Below, piece after piece: positions 26,012 to 36,509 of a stretch of 64,000 nt of DNA. The DNA lies in the NCBI GenBank assembly GCA_016720935.1, contig JADKJP010000001.1, positions 6,300 to 70,299 of the forward strand. Direction: 5' to 3'. The number at the start of each line of letters is the position of its first letter. Position 1 is the stretch's first letter. Origin of the DNA: Bacteroidota bacterium. Its GTDB lineage: Bacteria; Bacteroidota; Bacteroidia; AKYH767-A; 2013-40CM-41-45. The position numbers and the translations under genes are program-made. Under the pieces are notes generated by a model, which was not told the DNA's origin, searched no databases, and worked only from the letters and a program-made list of their open reading frames with translations.

Positions 26012-26983
26012 ATGTCAAATACAATGAATCCAATAGCTGAATCTATTCCCGAAACAGCTTTTCAGTTGCCCGGACAGACTGCCTTTTACAAAGGAAAAGT
26101 AAGAGACGTGTATACCATCAGGGATAAATACCTGGTAATGGTTGTGAGTGATAGAATTTCCGCGTTCGATGTTGTATTACCCAGAGCAATTCCTTTCAAA
26201 GGACAGGTTCTGAACGGCATCGCAGCGAAAATGCTGAAGGCTACCGCTGATATAATTCCCAATTGGGTTATTGATGTACCGGATCCAAATGTGACAATCG
26301 GAAAGGTTTGTTCCCCTTTCAAAGTTGAGATGGTAATTCGTGGTTATCTGTCAGGTCATGCCTGGAGAGAATATCAGCAGGGTAAACGCATGCTTTGCGG
26401 AGTAAGAATGCCCGATGGAATGAAAGAGAATGATAAATTTCCTCGTCCTATTATTACTCCGACTACCAAAGCAGCTTTTGGACATGATATGGATATTTCC
26501 GCAAAAGATATTGTTGAGAAAGGAATTGTCAATCGTTCTGATTATGAAGCTTTGGAAAATTATACCCATGCCATTTTTAAACGTGGTTCAGAACTTGCCG
26601 AAAAACAAGGATTAATTCTGGTCGATACCAAATATGAATTCGGAAAATCGGGTGATGTTATTACGCTGATTGATGAAATCCACACCCCTGATTCCTCACG
26701 TTATTTTTATGCGGATGGATATGAAGAACGGCAGCAAAAAGGTGAAGCACAGAAACAATTGTCCAAGGAGTTTGTCCGCCAATGGCTGATCGAAAATAAT
26801 TTCCAGGGAAAAGAAGGACAGGTTGTTCCGGAAATGTCAGATGAGTGGGTAGATACGATATCCGGCAGATACATTGAATTGTACGAGAAACTAATTGGCG
26901 AGAAATTTCCAAAGCAGGAAACTGCAAATCCAATACAAAGAATTGAGAAAAATATTCTTACTTCATTGGGCCGACTTTCGTAA
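26012..26983 (+). CDS. purC: SAICAR synthetase (phosphoribosylaminoimidazole-succinocarboxamide synthase)
   Basis: A 323-aa enzyme of de novo purine synthesis: joins CAIR with Asp using ATP. Seen: GKVRDVY near the N-terminus, VVSDRISAFDVVLP, VIRGYLSGHAWREY, and LIDEIHTPDSSRYF. The longer form (over 300 aa) is the eukaryote/Bacteroidota type rather than the ~240-aa E. coli type. Forms an operon with phoH. Confidence 0.96.
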   Translation: MSNTMNPIAESIPETAFQLPGQTAFYKGKVRDVYTIRDKYLVMVVSDRISAFDVVLPRAIPFKGQVLNGIAAKMLKATADIIPNWVIDVPDPNVTIGKVCSPFKVEMVIRGYLSGHAWREYQQGKRMLCGVRMPDGMKENDKFPRPIITPTTKAAFGHDMDISAKDIVEKGIVNRSDYEALENYTHAIFKRGSELAEKQGLILVDTKYEFGKSGDVITLIDEIHTPDSSRYFYADGYEERQQKGEAQKQLSKEFVRQWLIENNFQGKEGQVVPEMSDEWVDTISGRYIELYEKLIGEKFPKQETANPIQRIEKNILTSLGRLS

Positions 26984-27003
26984 GAATAAATCCTTAGTAA
27001 AAG

Positions 27004-28377
27004 TTAATTCAAGCTTCGTAATATTTCCTGGAAATCGCTTCTGGAAAATAAACCGCTGAAAGCCGGTTCATTTTCTACTTTGGATTTTTTTGTCAAACCA
27101 AGTTCAACGGATCTTTTCAAAGCATTTATTGCTTTATCGTCTTCATGTTTAGCTGCTAACAAACAGGCTTCAAAAAAATGTTGTTCCGGATTTTCAGGAT
27201 CTGCGAGTCCGTAAATGGCAATTGATTTTTCAGCAGCGGTTAAATTTCCCTGCTTCAATGCATTATTTGAAAAGGACCAGCCCGCCAGGGAAATATATCC
27301 CAGAAGTCTTTGCTGACTATAATCACTCTTATTTGTTTTTAATTTATTGATTTCAGTTTCCCACCAGGAAAGTGGCGCTGCTTCAAATGCCTGGACATAT
27401 TGTTGTTTCGAGTAATTTTCTTTCGCGAAAATTGTTTCTTCCTGTTTTATTCTGGATATCAAGGACGCATTCTTTCGAAGGGTCTGAAGTTGCCTGATGT
27501 AAATTGATTTCATTGTAATGTCATTCGTAAAGGCGATCAATTCACGCATAGATTTTTCTTTTACTAAAATGTCGACACTTTTAGATCTTTTCTCAAATCC
27601 GGAAAGGAAAGCTTCAGTCAATATGATTTGATCTTCATTTTTCACTGCTGTAGATTTCAATAAGGCCCAGGCAAAAGCCGCCGAAAATGATAAACTATCC
27701 GGCCATTCATGTTTGCCGGTCCATTCTTCAACAGCATATTGAATCGGTAACGAATCCAGAGCTGCATTGAAGGCAATTACTTCAGTGTAATTCATGTCTT
27801 TTAACCCGGCAAATCCCAGAGCAGGAGGAATGTTGGTTAAACTTCCCGCAGGGAAAGCTGCTCCGCAATAACAAACCGACGTTACTTCAGGATGAGTACT
27901 TGCCGCTGCCAGTGCTGCTTTTGCACCACCGCTAAAACCCGACAAAGTTATCCGTTTTGAATCGCATGAGAAACGGAGGATTGCCTCATTGATGAGTTTG
28001 CCGGCAATTGCATTGGTCTGATCGAAATTCATTCCGTTCTCCGCATCATTCGAACCCATCAATACGAAATTGAATTTTGAAGCGAGCCCTTTGTATTTCT
28101 GTACAGGGTAAGAACCATCCGCATGGGGATCAAAGAAAATCATGACAGGTAAATGCAATTCTGGTTTCCATCCGGCCGGCAGATAAACTGAAAAATGTTG
28201 AAGCCCGTCTGAACTTAAAACAGATACATAAACTGAATCAGTTTTGAAATTATCTTTTTGGATTTTTACCTCTTGATTTTTTACCGTTTCAGTCTTTTTC
28301 TTCTCTTGTTGACTGCAGGAACAAAGTAAGGTGGCAATCAGTGGAAACAACAGAAAGTGCACTCTTGAAATTTTCAT
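27004..28377 (-). CDS. Lipoprotein with alpha/beta-hydrolase (esterase-like) domain
   Basis: From ATG 28377 the protein is 457 aa and begins MKISRVHFLLFPLIATLLCSCSQ, a lipoprotein signal with the lipobox Cys. The N-terminal half (~45-260) looks like a polyhydroxybutyrate-depolymerase/esterase fold: PVMIFFDPHADGSYP and the nucleophile elbow GFSGGAKAAL. The C-terminal half is alpha-helical and ends with TPR-like repeats (KQGNLTAAEKSIAIYGL..). It is convergent with purC. Substrate unknown. I rejected the upstream ATG at 28398 because it adds residues before the signal. Confidence 0.72.
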   Translation of the reverse strand: MKISRVHFLLFPLIATLLCSCSQQEKKKTETVKNQEVKIQKDNFKTDSVYVSVLSSDGLQHFSVYLPAGWKPELHLPVMIFFDPHADGSYPVQKYKGLASKFNFVLMGSNDAENGMNFDQTNAIAGKLINEAILRFSCDSKRITLSGFSGGAKAALAAASTHPEVTSVCYCGAAFPAGSLTNIPPALGFAGLKDMNYTEVIAFNAALDSLPIQYAVEEWTGKHEWPDSLSFSAAFAWALLKSTAVKNEDQIILTEAFLSGFEKRSKSVDILVKEKSMRELIAFTNDITMKSIYIRQLQTLRKNASLISRIKQEETIFAKENYSKQQYVQAFEAAPLSWWETEINKLKTNKSDYSQQRLLGYISLAGWSFSNNALKQGNLTAAEKSIAIYGLADPENPEQHFFEACLLAAKHEDDKAINALKRSVELGLTKKSKVENEPAFSGLFSRSDFQEILRSLN

Positions 28378-28475
28378 CAGGCGAAAGTATGTTAGCATTC
28401 AAGTACTCAAAAGTAATAAGATTGTAGTGGAAAAAATCCTTTTTCACTTATGAATTGTATTGCGTTCTTTGTACC

Positions 28476-29666
28476 ATGAGGGAAGAAGCCAGAATCAGAA
28501 AAGTAGAACAGCTGTTACAGGAATATCGTCATGAGGAACCATTGGCACGTTACCTGAAGGCTTATTTCGCCCAAAACAGAAACATGGGGGGTAGGGATCG
28601 CAGGGAAACCCGTGAATGGATGTTCAATTTTTTCAGACTCGGTAATGCGATTCCTGGGGCTGATTTTATTAGCCGACTGGCCACAGCAAATTTTTTATGC
28701 AGTACTAATTCCTATCCTTCGCTGGACTATTTGCTCTCAAAAGTTCCCGGATTGAATGGTGAAGATCCCGGTAAAACACTTGAGCAAAAGATTCAGATTG
28801 TCCGGAATACTTTTCCGGAATTCAATGTAGATGAGATTTTTCCTTTCTCCTCTGAAATGTCTCCGCGGATTGATAAGGATGATTTTTATTTATCCTTCCT
28901 CAAGCAACCTTTTGTGTGGATTCGTGTCCGAAGAAAATTTCTGGAGGATGTTAAAAATGAACTATCAGAAAAAAATATTTCATACATCACTGAGCCTTCA
29001 ATGCCGCTGGCATTGGGTTTCCGGAATAGTATTGCTCTAAACACACTTATTTCCTTTGAGAAAGGATGGTTTGAAATACAGGATCTGAACTCTCAAAAAA
29101 CCGGGCAATTTTTTGGAGCCGGGGAGGGTGAAAAATGGTGGGATGCCTGCGCGGCGTCGGGAGGGAAAAGCCTCTTGCTGAAAGACCTGCAACCGGGAGT
29201 CGACCTGCTATCGACCGATAACAGAGAGTCCATTCTGATGAACCTTAAACTCAGAATGGCAAAGGCAGGGATCGGAGGATTTCGTGTTGAAATGCTGGAC
29301 CTGTTGCATACCAGTGGAAGCTCATCCAAAGATTTGTTTGATGGAATTATTGCTGATGTTCCCTGTTCAGGTTCGGGAACCTGGACGAGAACTCCTGAGA
29401 ACCTCATCAGTTTCAATCCGGAATTGATCTCAAAGCATTTCGTCCCTCTGCAGAGAAAAATTGTCTCAAATCTTACACTTTCTCTAAAAAATTCTGGCAC
29501 ATTGGTTTTTATCACTTGTTCCATTTTTGAGAAAGAAAATGAAGGCAATATTCAGTTTTTTGAGAAAAATTTTGGCTTTTCCGTAATTTCCATGGATTAT
29601 TTGGAAGGCTCAGCGATCGGAGCCGATACACTTTTTGTGGCCAGGCTAAAAAAGAAACATCATTAG
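28476..29666 (+). CDS. RNA cytosine-C5 methyltransferase (RsmB/Nol1/Nop2/Sun family)
   Basis: A 396-aa protein from ATG 28476 (MREEARIRK). It has an N-terminal NusB-like/PUA-like helical part and a C-terminal Rossmann methyltransferase: WWDACAASGGKSLLL (SAM site, motif I), IADVPCSGSGTW (motif IV, Cys) and FITCSIFEKENE (motif VI, Cys), the two-Cys m5C mechanism. Likely methylates rRNA, but the target position is not readable. Divergent from the preceding lipoprotein gene. Confidence 0.88.
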   Translation: MREEARIRKVEQLLQEYRHEEPLARYLKAYFAQNRNMGGRDRRETREWMFNFFRLGNAIPGADFISRLATANFLCSTNSYPSLDYLLSKVPGLNGEDPGKTLEQKIQIVRNTFPEFNVDEIFPFSSEMSPRIDKDDFYLSFLKQPFVWIRVRRKFLEDVKNELSEKNISYITEPSMPLALGFRNSIALNTLISFEKGWFEIQDLNSQKTGQFFGAGEGEKWWDACAASGGKSLLLKDLQPGVDLLSTDNRESILMNLKLRMAKAGIGGFRVEMLDLLHTSGSSSKDLFDGIIADVPCSGSGTWTRTPENLISFNPELISKHFVPLQRKIVSNLTLSLKNSGTLVFITCSIFEKENEGNIQFFEKNFGFSVISMDYLEGSAIGADTLFVARLKKKHH

Positions 29667-29793
29667 TTGTTCAAAAATGGCATTGGGCTATTAAAAATCC
29701 ACGTTTTCTTTCTGAAAAACAAGTTTTACCAGAAACTAAACGGGTCTTTTCGAGTATAAATAATAATAGTCTAAGTATATTCTTGTACAACAA

Positions 29794-32700
29794 ATGATTG
29801 CCGGAAAAAAGTATTGGATTTTTCTCATTGTTCTGCTCCTTTCAGGTGTGGTGTCTGCACAGACCAACACTGCTTCTGAAAATGATTTGAAGAAAAAAGC
29901 GGAACGATTTTTTAATTCAGGCGAGTATGAACCAGCCATGCCGGTTTATTCTCAGTTGCTGAGTTTATATCCCAAAGATCCCATTTATAATTATCGATAC
30001 GGAGTTTGCCTCATTAAAGCAGGCAAAGAGAAAGTCAATGCAATTGGATATTTAGAATATGCTTCCATTCAGACGAACATGGAACAGGATGTCTGGTTTT
30101 ACCTCGGACGTGGTTACATGTATGCCGGGAAATTTCAGAATGCAAAAAATGCTTTCGAACAACTCAAGAAAAATGCAGGTCAGGCGAAAGCAAAGAAATT
30201 CGAAGCCGACTTATTGATTGGAAATTGTACCAATGCAGAGGAGTTACTAAAATCCAGACGAAATGTTGCTGTTCTCAGCAGCCAGGAAATAAGCAGAACA
30301 AATTTTTACAATTCATATGATTTTTCCGAGTCAAATGGACGTTTGCTTCCAACTGCCGAACAATTTCTTACCGGTACGGATAAAGATCTTCAACTAAATC
30401 CGCTCATGTTTATGAGTAAGGATGGACAGATCATTTATTATGCGAGCTATGGGAAAAATACTACCGGTGGTAAGGATATTTATCTGAGAAGAAAGATGAC
30501 CAATGGTCAGTGGGGAGAGCCTGAAAATTTAGGGGCTACTGTAAATTCTGTTGAGAATGAAGATTACCCATACCTCGATAAAGACAACAGAACACTTTAC
30601 TTCAGTAGCCGTGGCCACAACAGTATCGGAGGGTATGATATTTTTAAAAGTCAGTTTGATTTTAATACGGGTAAATGGTCGGAACCCCAGAACTTAGGTA
30701 TTCCAATTAATACTGTTGAAGATGACTTTTTGTATTTGCCTTCCATGAAAGGTGATCTTGCCACTTATGTTTCCGCGATGGATGCAGGGAGCGGGAAGAT
30801 TCAGCTGAATAAAATTCAGGTTGGGGATGTAAGCAATAACTATGTTACCATTTCCGGTACATATTTTTCACTTGACCAGGTTACCCGACGTGATGCCCGT
30901 GTAACTGTGTTGCGCACCAGTGACCGGGGGATTATCACTTCAGTTCGAACGGATCCAAGGACAGGTAAATATGAACTCGTATTGGAACCCGGTCATGAAT
31001 ACACTCTTCTTGTTGAAGGTGGCAGTTATGTCCCGCATGCCGAGACTTTTGAAATACCTTCCATGCCAATGGCAAATCTGCGCCAGGAGGTTAAGCTCAA
31101 CAAATCGAAAGAAAAGGAAGAAATGACTCTCGTCAATTTCTTTACACCAATCACGGCAAGTTCAAATCAGGGTGCACTGGCGGTGTCTGATGTTCCAACA
31201 GAAACGAAATCCAAGGCATATGATGTGACCAACCGCGACACCAGCAGTTTGATTCCTGTTCGTATTGATAATGAAGTTGTATATGTAGCACCTCCTTCAG
31301 GAAAAGATAATGTCACTAAAACAGAAACAGAATCTCCTGTCGACATCAGCAATGAAACAATCAGTAAAAATACACGCACATCTCCCGTTACAGAGACGAA
31401 CGTAAACAATCCGATTCCGGCTTCACAGATGGCAGCAAATGATTTGCCTGAAGATACTACAGAAGAATTAAGCTCTTCAAAAAAGACCCCTAAAGAAAAG
31501 TACGATCCTTATCTGGAGAAGAATATGACTCCTGATGAGCTTCAACAGAAGCAGGAAGAAGCAACACGGACCAGGGAAGTTACACTTGAAGAAAAGGGAA
31601 AGGCGGAAGAAATAGATGTGAATGTAAGCAATGATGAACTTGCGAAGCTTGCCTTTGATGATGCGCGTTCCATGGAGATGGAAGCAGACAGTCTGAAGAA
31701 AGAGGCGCAATCGCTCCGGGCACAGGCCACGGAGAAAGATAGTTTGTCTATAGTCCTTAAAACAGAATCAGAACAGTCGAAAGGTAAAGACGAAGAAAAA
31801 GCCAATGCTCTTTTAACCCAATCAGAAGACTCCCGTTCTGAAGCAGAAAAACTGGTACAACAGGCGTCTTTGCTTGAGGACCTTTCTTCACAGAGGGAGG
31901 CAGAAGCCAGACTTGCATTGCAGGATGCCAAACAGATTGTTTTAATAAATGAACAAAACAAGACATTGGCAAATAACTCTTCTAAGAAGAATCAAAAATC
32001 AATAAAGGGAAATTCACAGACTGTAAATATTCCGGTCAGTGAGACGGGAAATCCTAATCAGCAGGAAGTTTCCGCAACGGAAAATTCTGGCCTTCCTCAA
32101 ACAAATGAACAAGGCAAATCAGGTGATGTAACAACCAATAATCAGGTTTCAACATCAGAAACAAAATCAAATATTTCCGCGGAACAAACTAATTCAACTG
32201 AGGAACATAAATCCGGGAAAATTGCAAATCCGGTTGTTGCGGAACCATCTGGAAATAAAGCAACGGAGAAAAATGCCGAGAAAACAAGTGGTGAAAATAA
32301 CATCGCATTGAATGAAAGTCCATCCAATGTTTCAGGTACTTCATCTACAACTAATAAACAAAACAGTATTACATCCGATTCTCCAGCTGTTTCAAATTCA
32401 CCTGTAAATTCCGGTGAAAAGCGAAGCGAAACCGCAGATCAGAGTACTGCACAGAATCAGATTTCAGGGGATACAGGAAACAAGGCTGCTGATCAACAAA
32501 TTTCAGAGAACAAAACGGAAACTCCGATTCAATCAAAAGGAGAGCAGGCTGACCTACAAACCAAATCTGCGCAAACTGAAGAAAGGAATAATTCAACTTT
32601 GAATGGTCAAAACCCGGCAACAGATAAGAATACTGTGGTTCCTTCAAATTCAGAAGTTGCATTGAATACTGTAGAAAATGTGAATAATCAATCAGGCAAA

Positions 32701-35700
32701 ACGGCCTCAACACAACAGCCTTCGAAGCCTTTGGTCAAACAAAATCAGGTTGCAGGAACAGTGAAAACGAATCAGGATGGTTCGGCTCAGCAAGGATCAA
32801 TTGAAAATCAAGGCAACAATGCGCAACAAAATCTTGCTGCTAATAATGAACCTGCTACTGAACGAAACGAAAATAGCAATACATCACCATTACGCACCAG
32901 CAGTGTACCGGTAAATCAAAACGAAAGCACGACGAGTACAACAGGTGTTGATTTCAACGCCATTCCGGATGTAAAACCTGAAGCCGTTATAGCTTATAAA
33001 GGTTACGAAGATAAAATGACACGTTCTCGTTCACTGGCGTCACAGTCAGAGAATTTGCAAAAGCGTGTTGCATCCATGAAAATTTCTCCGGTGAGAGACA
33101 GTTTAATTGAAGTTTCAAATTCAATTAGTCGTGAATCTATCCAAAACTGGCAGGAGGCACAAAAACAACTGGCAGATGCGAAACGCATTGACCCTGAAAT
33201 TGAGAATAAGGTTCAAACCTATACATCAACACACGCTTCTACTGTAAGTGCATCCAACACTGCAAGAAAAGATCATTCTGTGTCAACAACATCGGGAGTT
33301 CAAAGTCCCGAAGGAGCAACGAGCGGTACCGGTAATAATTCAACTGTAGACAATAAACAGACAACTGCCAGGAATCAAAATTCCGATTCAGGTACTCTGG
33401 AAAATAATAATTCGGGACAATCTGAACTTGCCGTTCGTTCTGAACAAAAAGCAAGTAGTTCTCCGACAAATCAAATTTCCGGCAAGTCAACTGAGACAAT
33501 TCCTGTTACTGCACAGAAACAAAACGGAACTGAACCTTCTGTCAATAACTCAAAAGCCGAAATCACGAATGGACAAACTGTTGTGAGTGATAGTAAGTCA
33601 GGCGAAAATACGAATCAGACATCGAAACAGAATTCGACGGTTTCAAATCCGGCTATTGTCGCACCGGACAATTCGGTCTCCGGTTCTGATTCTGGAATAA
33701 ATACGGATGAAAACAGGGTAGTGGCAACTGAACAAAAAACTCCGATCACATCTACCGAATCAAATACGGCTCAAAATGCTGAGGTAAAGCCAGCTTCCGG
33801 GCAAAAGAAACCTGCTGAGAATAATTCAGATTCAGAAAGTTTGAAAAATGTTCCGGCATCCAATACGGTTAGCAATAATCAGTCTGTACAGACTGTCGAA
33901 ACAAAGAACACACAAACAAAACAGTCGGTTGATCAAGTTGCTACTGAAAACAATCAGAAGAATACAACTTCCGGTCAAACGAATGCAAATGAAAATACCA
34001 CAGTTGAAAAATCTGTACCTACTTCAGGAAATAATTCTCAGAATGTAGCATTAATAAACACCGAAAAAAATCAAGTTCCGGCACAGGCAACAACTTCGAA
34101 TACAAAATCTGCAACACCAGCTTCAACTCAACCCGAATCAAATAAGGCGGTAAAACCTGAAAACACAGAAAATACAACTCCTTCTCAAAATGTTTTAGCT
34201 GAAAGCAAAACTCAGCAATCCAATGAGTCAGGACAGCCAGCTTCTCAACAATCTTCAGTTTCTCAACCTGTAACAAATAATGCAGCTCAGGAAAAAGAAG
34301 CAGGGGCAATAACTGAGAGGAATACTTCCGCGACAACATCTTCTCCGGTAGTACAGGAACAATTGGATACTACAAAAGAAGAATATCCTCGTTATATTAA
34401 AATCCAAAAGGATATCAATAACGCACAGGTAGAAACGATTAATATTTTCGCTACAGCCATTAACCTGAATAAAAAGGCTGTAGAACAAAAGCAAAAACAA
34501 TTGGATCTGCTAGAAAAAGCTGATCGTACATCTGACCAGGGAGAAAAGGATAAATTGTTTAAAGAAGCTGAAAAGTTAGGAAAGGCATCTCAAAAGACAG
34601 AAGCACTGTCTAAGCAGAAGTTTACGGAAGCCCAGCAAAAAACTTCTGAAGTAAAAGTCCTGACCTGGCAATTGGAATCAGTAAAAAGTAAACTGGTGAT
34701 TCCTTCTGCAACGAAACAAGCTACCTCTGCTCAACAAGTCACTGACAACATTACAAACCCGCAACAGGAAACTGCAGCAAATACTGCTGCTGTAAATACC
34801 AACTCAGATACTGAAAACAAGACATCCGGAAATGATGCAGGCACAACTCCTGCAATGGATGGAAGTCCGGTTGCCGAAATCCAGAGTATCCTCGCAGGTC
34901 CGGCTGTAGTCCTCACAGAAGAAGAAAAAACCTCTATGGCTGTGAAAGTTTTCAGTCGTAGCGCCGCGCCGGTATATTCCACATTGAATCCGATTCCAAT
35001 GAATCCTTCCTTACCGGAAGGTCTGGTCTTTAAAATTCAGGTTGGAGCATTCCACAAACCAATACCGGATGAAACGTTTAAGAATTTACAACCTGTAACC
35101 GGTGAAAACACCCGACCGGGCTGGATCCGATATTGTGTGGGGATGTTTAAAACCTTTGAGCCTGCGAATCTCGTGAAACAGGATCTTAGAAAAAATGGCT
35201 TCAAGGATGCATTCGTTGTTGCTTATTTCAATGGTAAAAGAATCTCATTACGTGAAGCTTATTTGAAATTAAATGGTGAGGAGTCAGCCTTGAGAGCCGC
35301 TTATGCACAGCAAGCTGCTCGTGAAATAGCCATGTTGAAAACTCTGGATATCGCGCAAGAGTTTAATGTTTCCAATTTACAGAATCTGGATGATGATGCA
35401 AGACAATTCTATGGATCGGATGCATCAAAGATTGTTAGTTCTGGAGGTGCATCGGCCACTGAAGAAGTATTGTATGCAGTCCAGGTTGGAGTTTATAGAA
35501 ATCAGAATCCGCCGGCTATCCTGACCACCTTACAACCATTGTATACCGAACCTTTGTCAAAGGGCTTGTACCGTTTCACAAATGGCCGTTACAATTATTT
35601 TGCTCAGGCTGATTCTGCCAAAAAGATCGCAGTGAATACGGGTGTTAAAGATGCCTTTATCATCGTCTATAGAAATGGAAGAAGAATTTCTCTTGCCGGT

Positions 35701-36081
35701 CTCGGTCAGACAGCTTCTTCCCGTTCCGCTGTGAGCAACCAGCCAGTGGTGAGGTCTACAACGGAGACTGTTGTTCCTGCTGCAAATGAATCAGCAGTTC
35801 AGCCCGGAATTGTGTTCCGTGTTCAATTGGGAGCCTTTAAAAACAACGTTCCCTATCAGATGGTAGAATCCTTCTTAAAGATCAGCGATAAGGGGATTAA
35901 TCAGGAAACAGACAGTCGTGGCTTGCATATTTTCTATGCCGGAACTTTCACGGAATATGCCCCTGCATTGCAATTAAAGCAGGAAGTGATCGAAAAAGGA
36001 GTAAAGGACGCCTTTATCGTAGCGCTTCGAAACGGGCAGAGAATCAGCCTTTCGGAAGCTTTTAAACAGATCCGGAATTGA
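29794..36081 (+). CDS. Giant exported TPR / PD40 / low-complexity / triple-SPOR protein
   Basis: A 2095-aa protein in one uninterrupted frame. Signal peptide (1-23); TPR repeats (~30-150); PD40/WD40-like propeller (~185-345: LMFMSKDGQIIYYASYG and YPYLDKDNRTLYFSSRG); a carboxypeptidase-regulatory-like beta domain (~350-430). Then follows a very long Asn/Gln/Ser/Thr/Glu-rich region (~450-1520) interrupted by helical islands near 613-720 and 1056-1140, with a third at ~1526-1640. Three SPOR-like domains close the protein (~1745-1830, 1890-1970, 2006-2090), each with V.F.VQLGAF-type start and KDAF.VAYRNGRRIS-type end. TPR-PD40 layouts resemble T9SS component PorE, but an OmpA domain is absent and SPOR domains (binding denuded peptidoglycan) replace it. 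Probably periplasmic. Confidence 0.88.
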   Translation: MIAGKKYWIFLIVLLLSGVVSAQTNTASENDLKKKAERFFNSGEYEPAMPVYSQLLSLYPKDPIYNYRYGVCLIKAGKEKVNAIGYLEYASIQTNMEQDVWFYLGRGYMYAGKFQNAKNAFEQLKKNAGQAKAKKFEADLLIGNCTNAEELLKSRRNVAVLSSQEISRTNFYNSYDFSESNGRLLPTAEQFLTGTDKDLQLNPLMFMSKDGQIIYYASYGKNTTGGKDIYLRRKMTNGQWGEPENLGATVNSVENEDYPYLDKDNRTLYFSSRGHNSIGGYDIFKSQFDFNTGKWSEPQNLGIPINTVEDDFLYLPSMKGDLATYVSAMDAGSGKIQLNKIQVGDVSNNYVTISGTYFSLDQVTRRDARVTVLRTSDRGIITSVRTDPRTGKYELVLEPGHEYTLLVEGGSYVPHAETFEIPSMPMANLRQEVKLNKSKEKEEMTLVNFFTPITASSNQGALAVSDVPTETKSKAYDVTNRDTSSLIPVRIDNEVVYVAPPSGKDNVTKTETESPVDISNETISKNTRTSPVTETNVNNPIPASQMAANDLPEDTTEELSSSKKTPKEKYDPYLEKNMTPDELQQKQEEATRTREVTLEEKGKAEEIDVNVSNDELAKLAFDDARSMEMEADSLKKEAQSLRAQATEKDSLSIVLKTESEQSKGKDEEKANALLTQSEDSRSEAEKLVQQASLLEDLSSQREAEARLALQDAKQIVLINEQNKTLANNSSKKNQKSIKGNSQTVNIPVSETGNPNQQEVSATENSGLPQTNEQGKSGDVTTNNQVSTSETKSNISAEQTNSTEEHKSGKIANPVVAEPSGNKATEKNAEKTSGENNIALNESPSNVSGTSSTTNKQNSITSDSPAVSNSPVNSGEKRSETADQSTAQNQISGDTGNKAADQQISENKTETPIQSKGEQADLQTKSAQTEERNNSTLNGQNPATDKNTVVPSNSEVALNTVENVNNQSGKTASTQQPSKPLVKQNQVAGTVKTNQDGSAQQGSIENQGNNAQQNLAANNEPATERNENSNTSPLRTSSVPVNQNESTTSTTGVDFNAIPDVKPEAVIAYKGYEDKMTRSRSLASQSENLQKRVASMKISPVRDSLIEVSNSISRESIQNWQEAQKQLADAKRIDPEIENKVQTYTSTHASTVSASNTARKDHSVSTTSGVQSPEGATSGTGNNSTVDNKQTTARNQNSDSGTLENNNSGQSELAVRSEQKASSSPTNQISGKSTETIPVTAQKQNGTEPSVNNSKAEITNGQTVVSDSKSGENTNQTSKQNSTVSNPAIVAPDNSVSGSDSGINTDENRVVATEQKTPITSTESNTAQNAEVKPASGQKKPAENNSDSESLKNVPASNTVSNNQSVQTVETKNTQTKQSVDQVATENNQKNTTSGQTNANENTTVEKSVPTSGNNSQNVALINTEKNQVPAQATTSNTKSATPASTQPESNKAVKPENTENTTPSQNVLAESKTQQSNESGQPASQQSSVSQPVTNNAAQEKEAGAITERNTSATTSSPVVQEQLDTTKEEYPRYIKIQKDINNAQVETINIFATAINLNKKAVEQKQKQLDLLEKADRTSDQGEKDKLFKEAEKLGKASQKTEALSKQKFTEAQQKTSEVKVLTWQLESVKSKLVIPSATKQATSAQQVTDNITNPQQETAANTAAVNTNSDTENKTSGNDAGTTPAMDGSPVAEIQSILAGPAVVLTEEEKTSMAVKVFSRSAAPVYSTLNPIPMNPSLPEGLVFKIQVGAFHKPIPDETFKNLQPVTGENTRPGWIRYCVGMFKTFEPANLVKQDLRKNGFKDAFVVAYFNGKRISLREAYLKLNGEESALRAAYAQQAAREIAMLKTLDIAQEFNVSNLQNLDDDARQFYGSDASKIVSSGGASATEEVLYAVQVGVYRNQNPPAILTTLQPLYTEPLSKGLYRFTNGRYNYFAQADSAKKIAVNTGVKDAFIIVYRNGRRISLAGLGQTASSRSAVSNQPVVRSTTETVVPAANESAVQPGIVFRVQLGAFKNNVPYQMVESFLKISDKGINQETDSRGLHIFYAGTFTEYAPALQLKQEVIEKGVKDAFIVALRNGQRISLSEAFKQIRN

Positions 36082-36132
36082 TTATTCCCAAATTTTATTT
36101 ATTTTTACAATTCACAATTGTAGAAATAAGCC

Positions 36133-36423
36133 ATGAATCTTTCCGGAACTGCACACGATCTGGAATTTAAAGAAGTCGTCGATGAAAAAGTCGTCGAAGC
36201 TCGCCAGCGGGATCTCGTTTTATTTAATGACGATGTAAACACCTTTGACTTTGTGATAGAAGCATTGGTAGAAGTTTGCAATCACGACATGCTTCAGGCG
36301 GAGCAGTGTACTTATATTGTTCATTACAATGGTAAATGTGTGGTGAAATCCGGCTCTTATTCTGATCTCAACCCGATGCGTGAAGCATTGTGTGACCGTG
36401 GTCTTTCAGCCGTGATCAAATAA
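36133..36423 (+). CDS. clpS: ATP-dependent Clp protease adaptor ClpS
   Basis: A 96-aa protein with the ClpS core LVLFNDDVNTFDFVIEALVEVC, later HYNGKCVVKSGSY and ending LSAVIK. ClpS delivers N-degron substrates to ClpAP/ClpCP in the cytoplasm. It follows the giant protein gene by 51 bp on the same strand. Confidence 0.95.
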   Translation: MNLSGTAHDLEFKEVVDEKVVEARQRDLVLFNDDVNTFDFVIEALVEVCNHDMLQAEQCTYIVHYNGKCVVKSGSYSDLNPMREALCDRGLSAVIK

Positions 36424-36444
36424 TTTCGAATTAATTTGTTCCGT

Positions 36445-36487
36445 CCCGCTTCATCAGAAAACTGATGTTGGTAGGGTTTTTGTTTTT
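36445..36487 (+). terminator. Probable terminator between clpS and the M48 gene
   Basis: A CATCAG / CTGATG stem with outer CCC...GGG pairing and a TTTTTGTTTTT tail, about 22 bp after the clpS stop. Confidence 0.6.
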
Positions 36488-36509
36488 ACAGTGTACTTAA
36501 GCCAAACAA

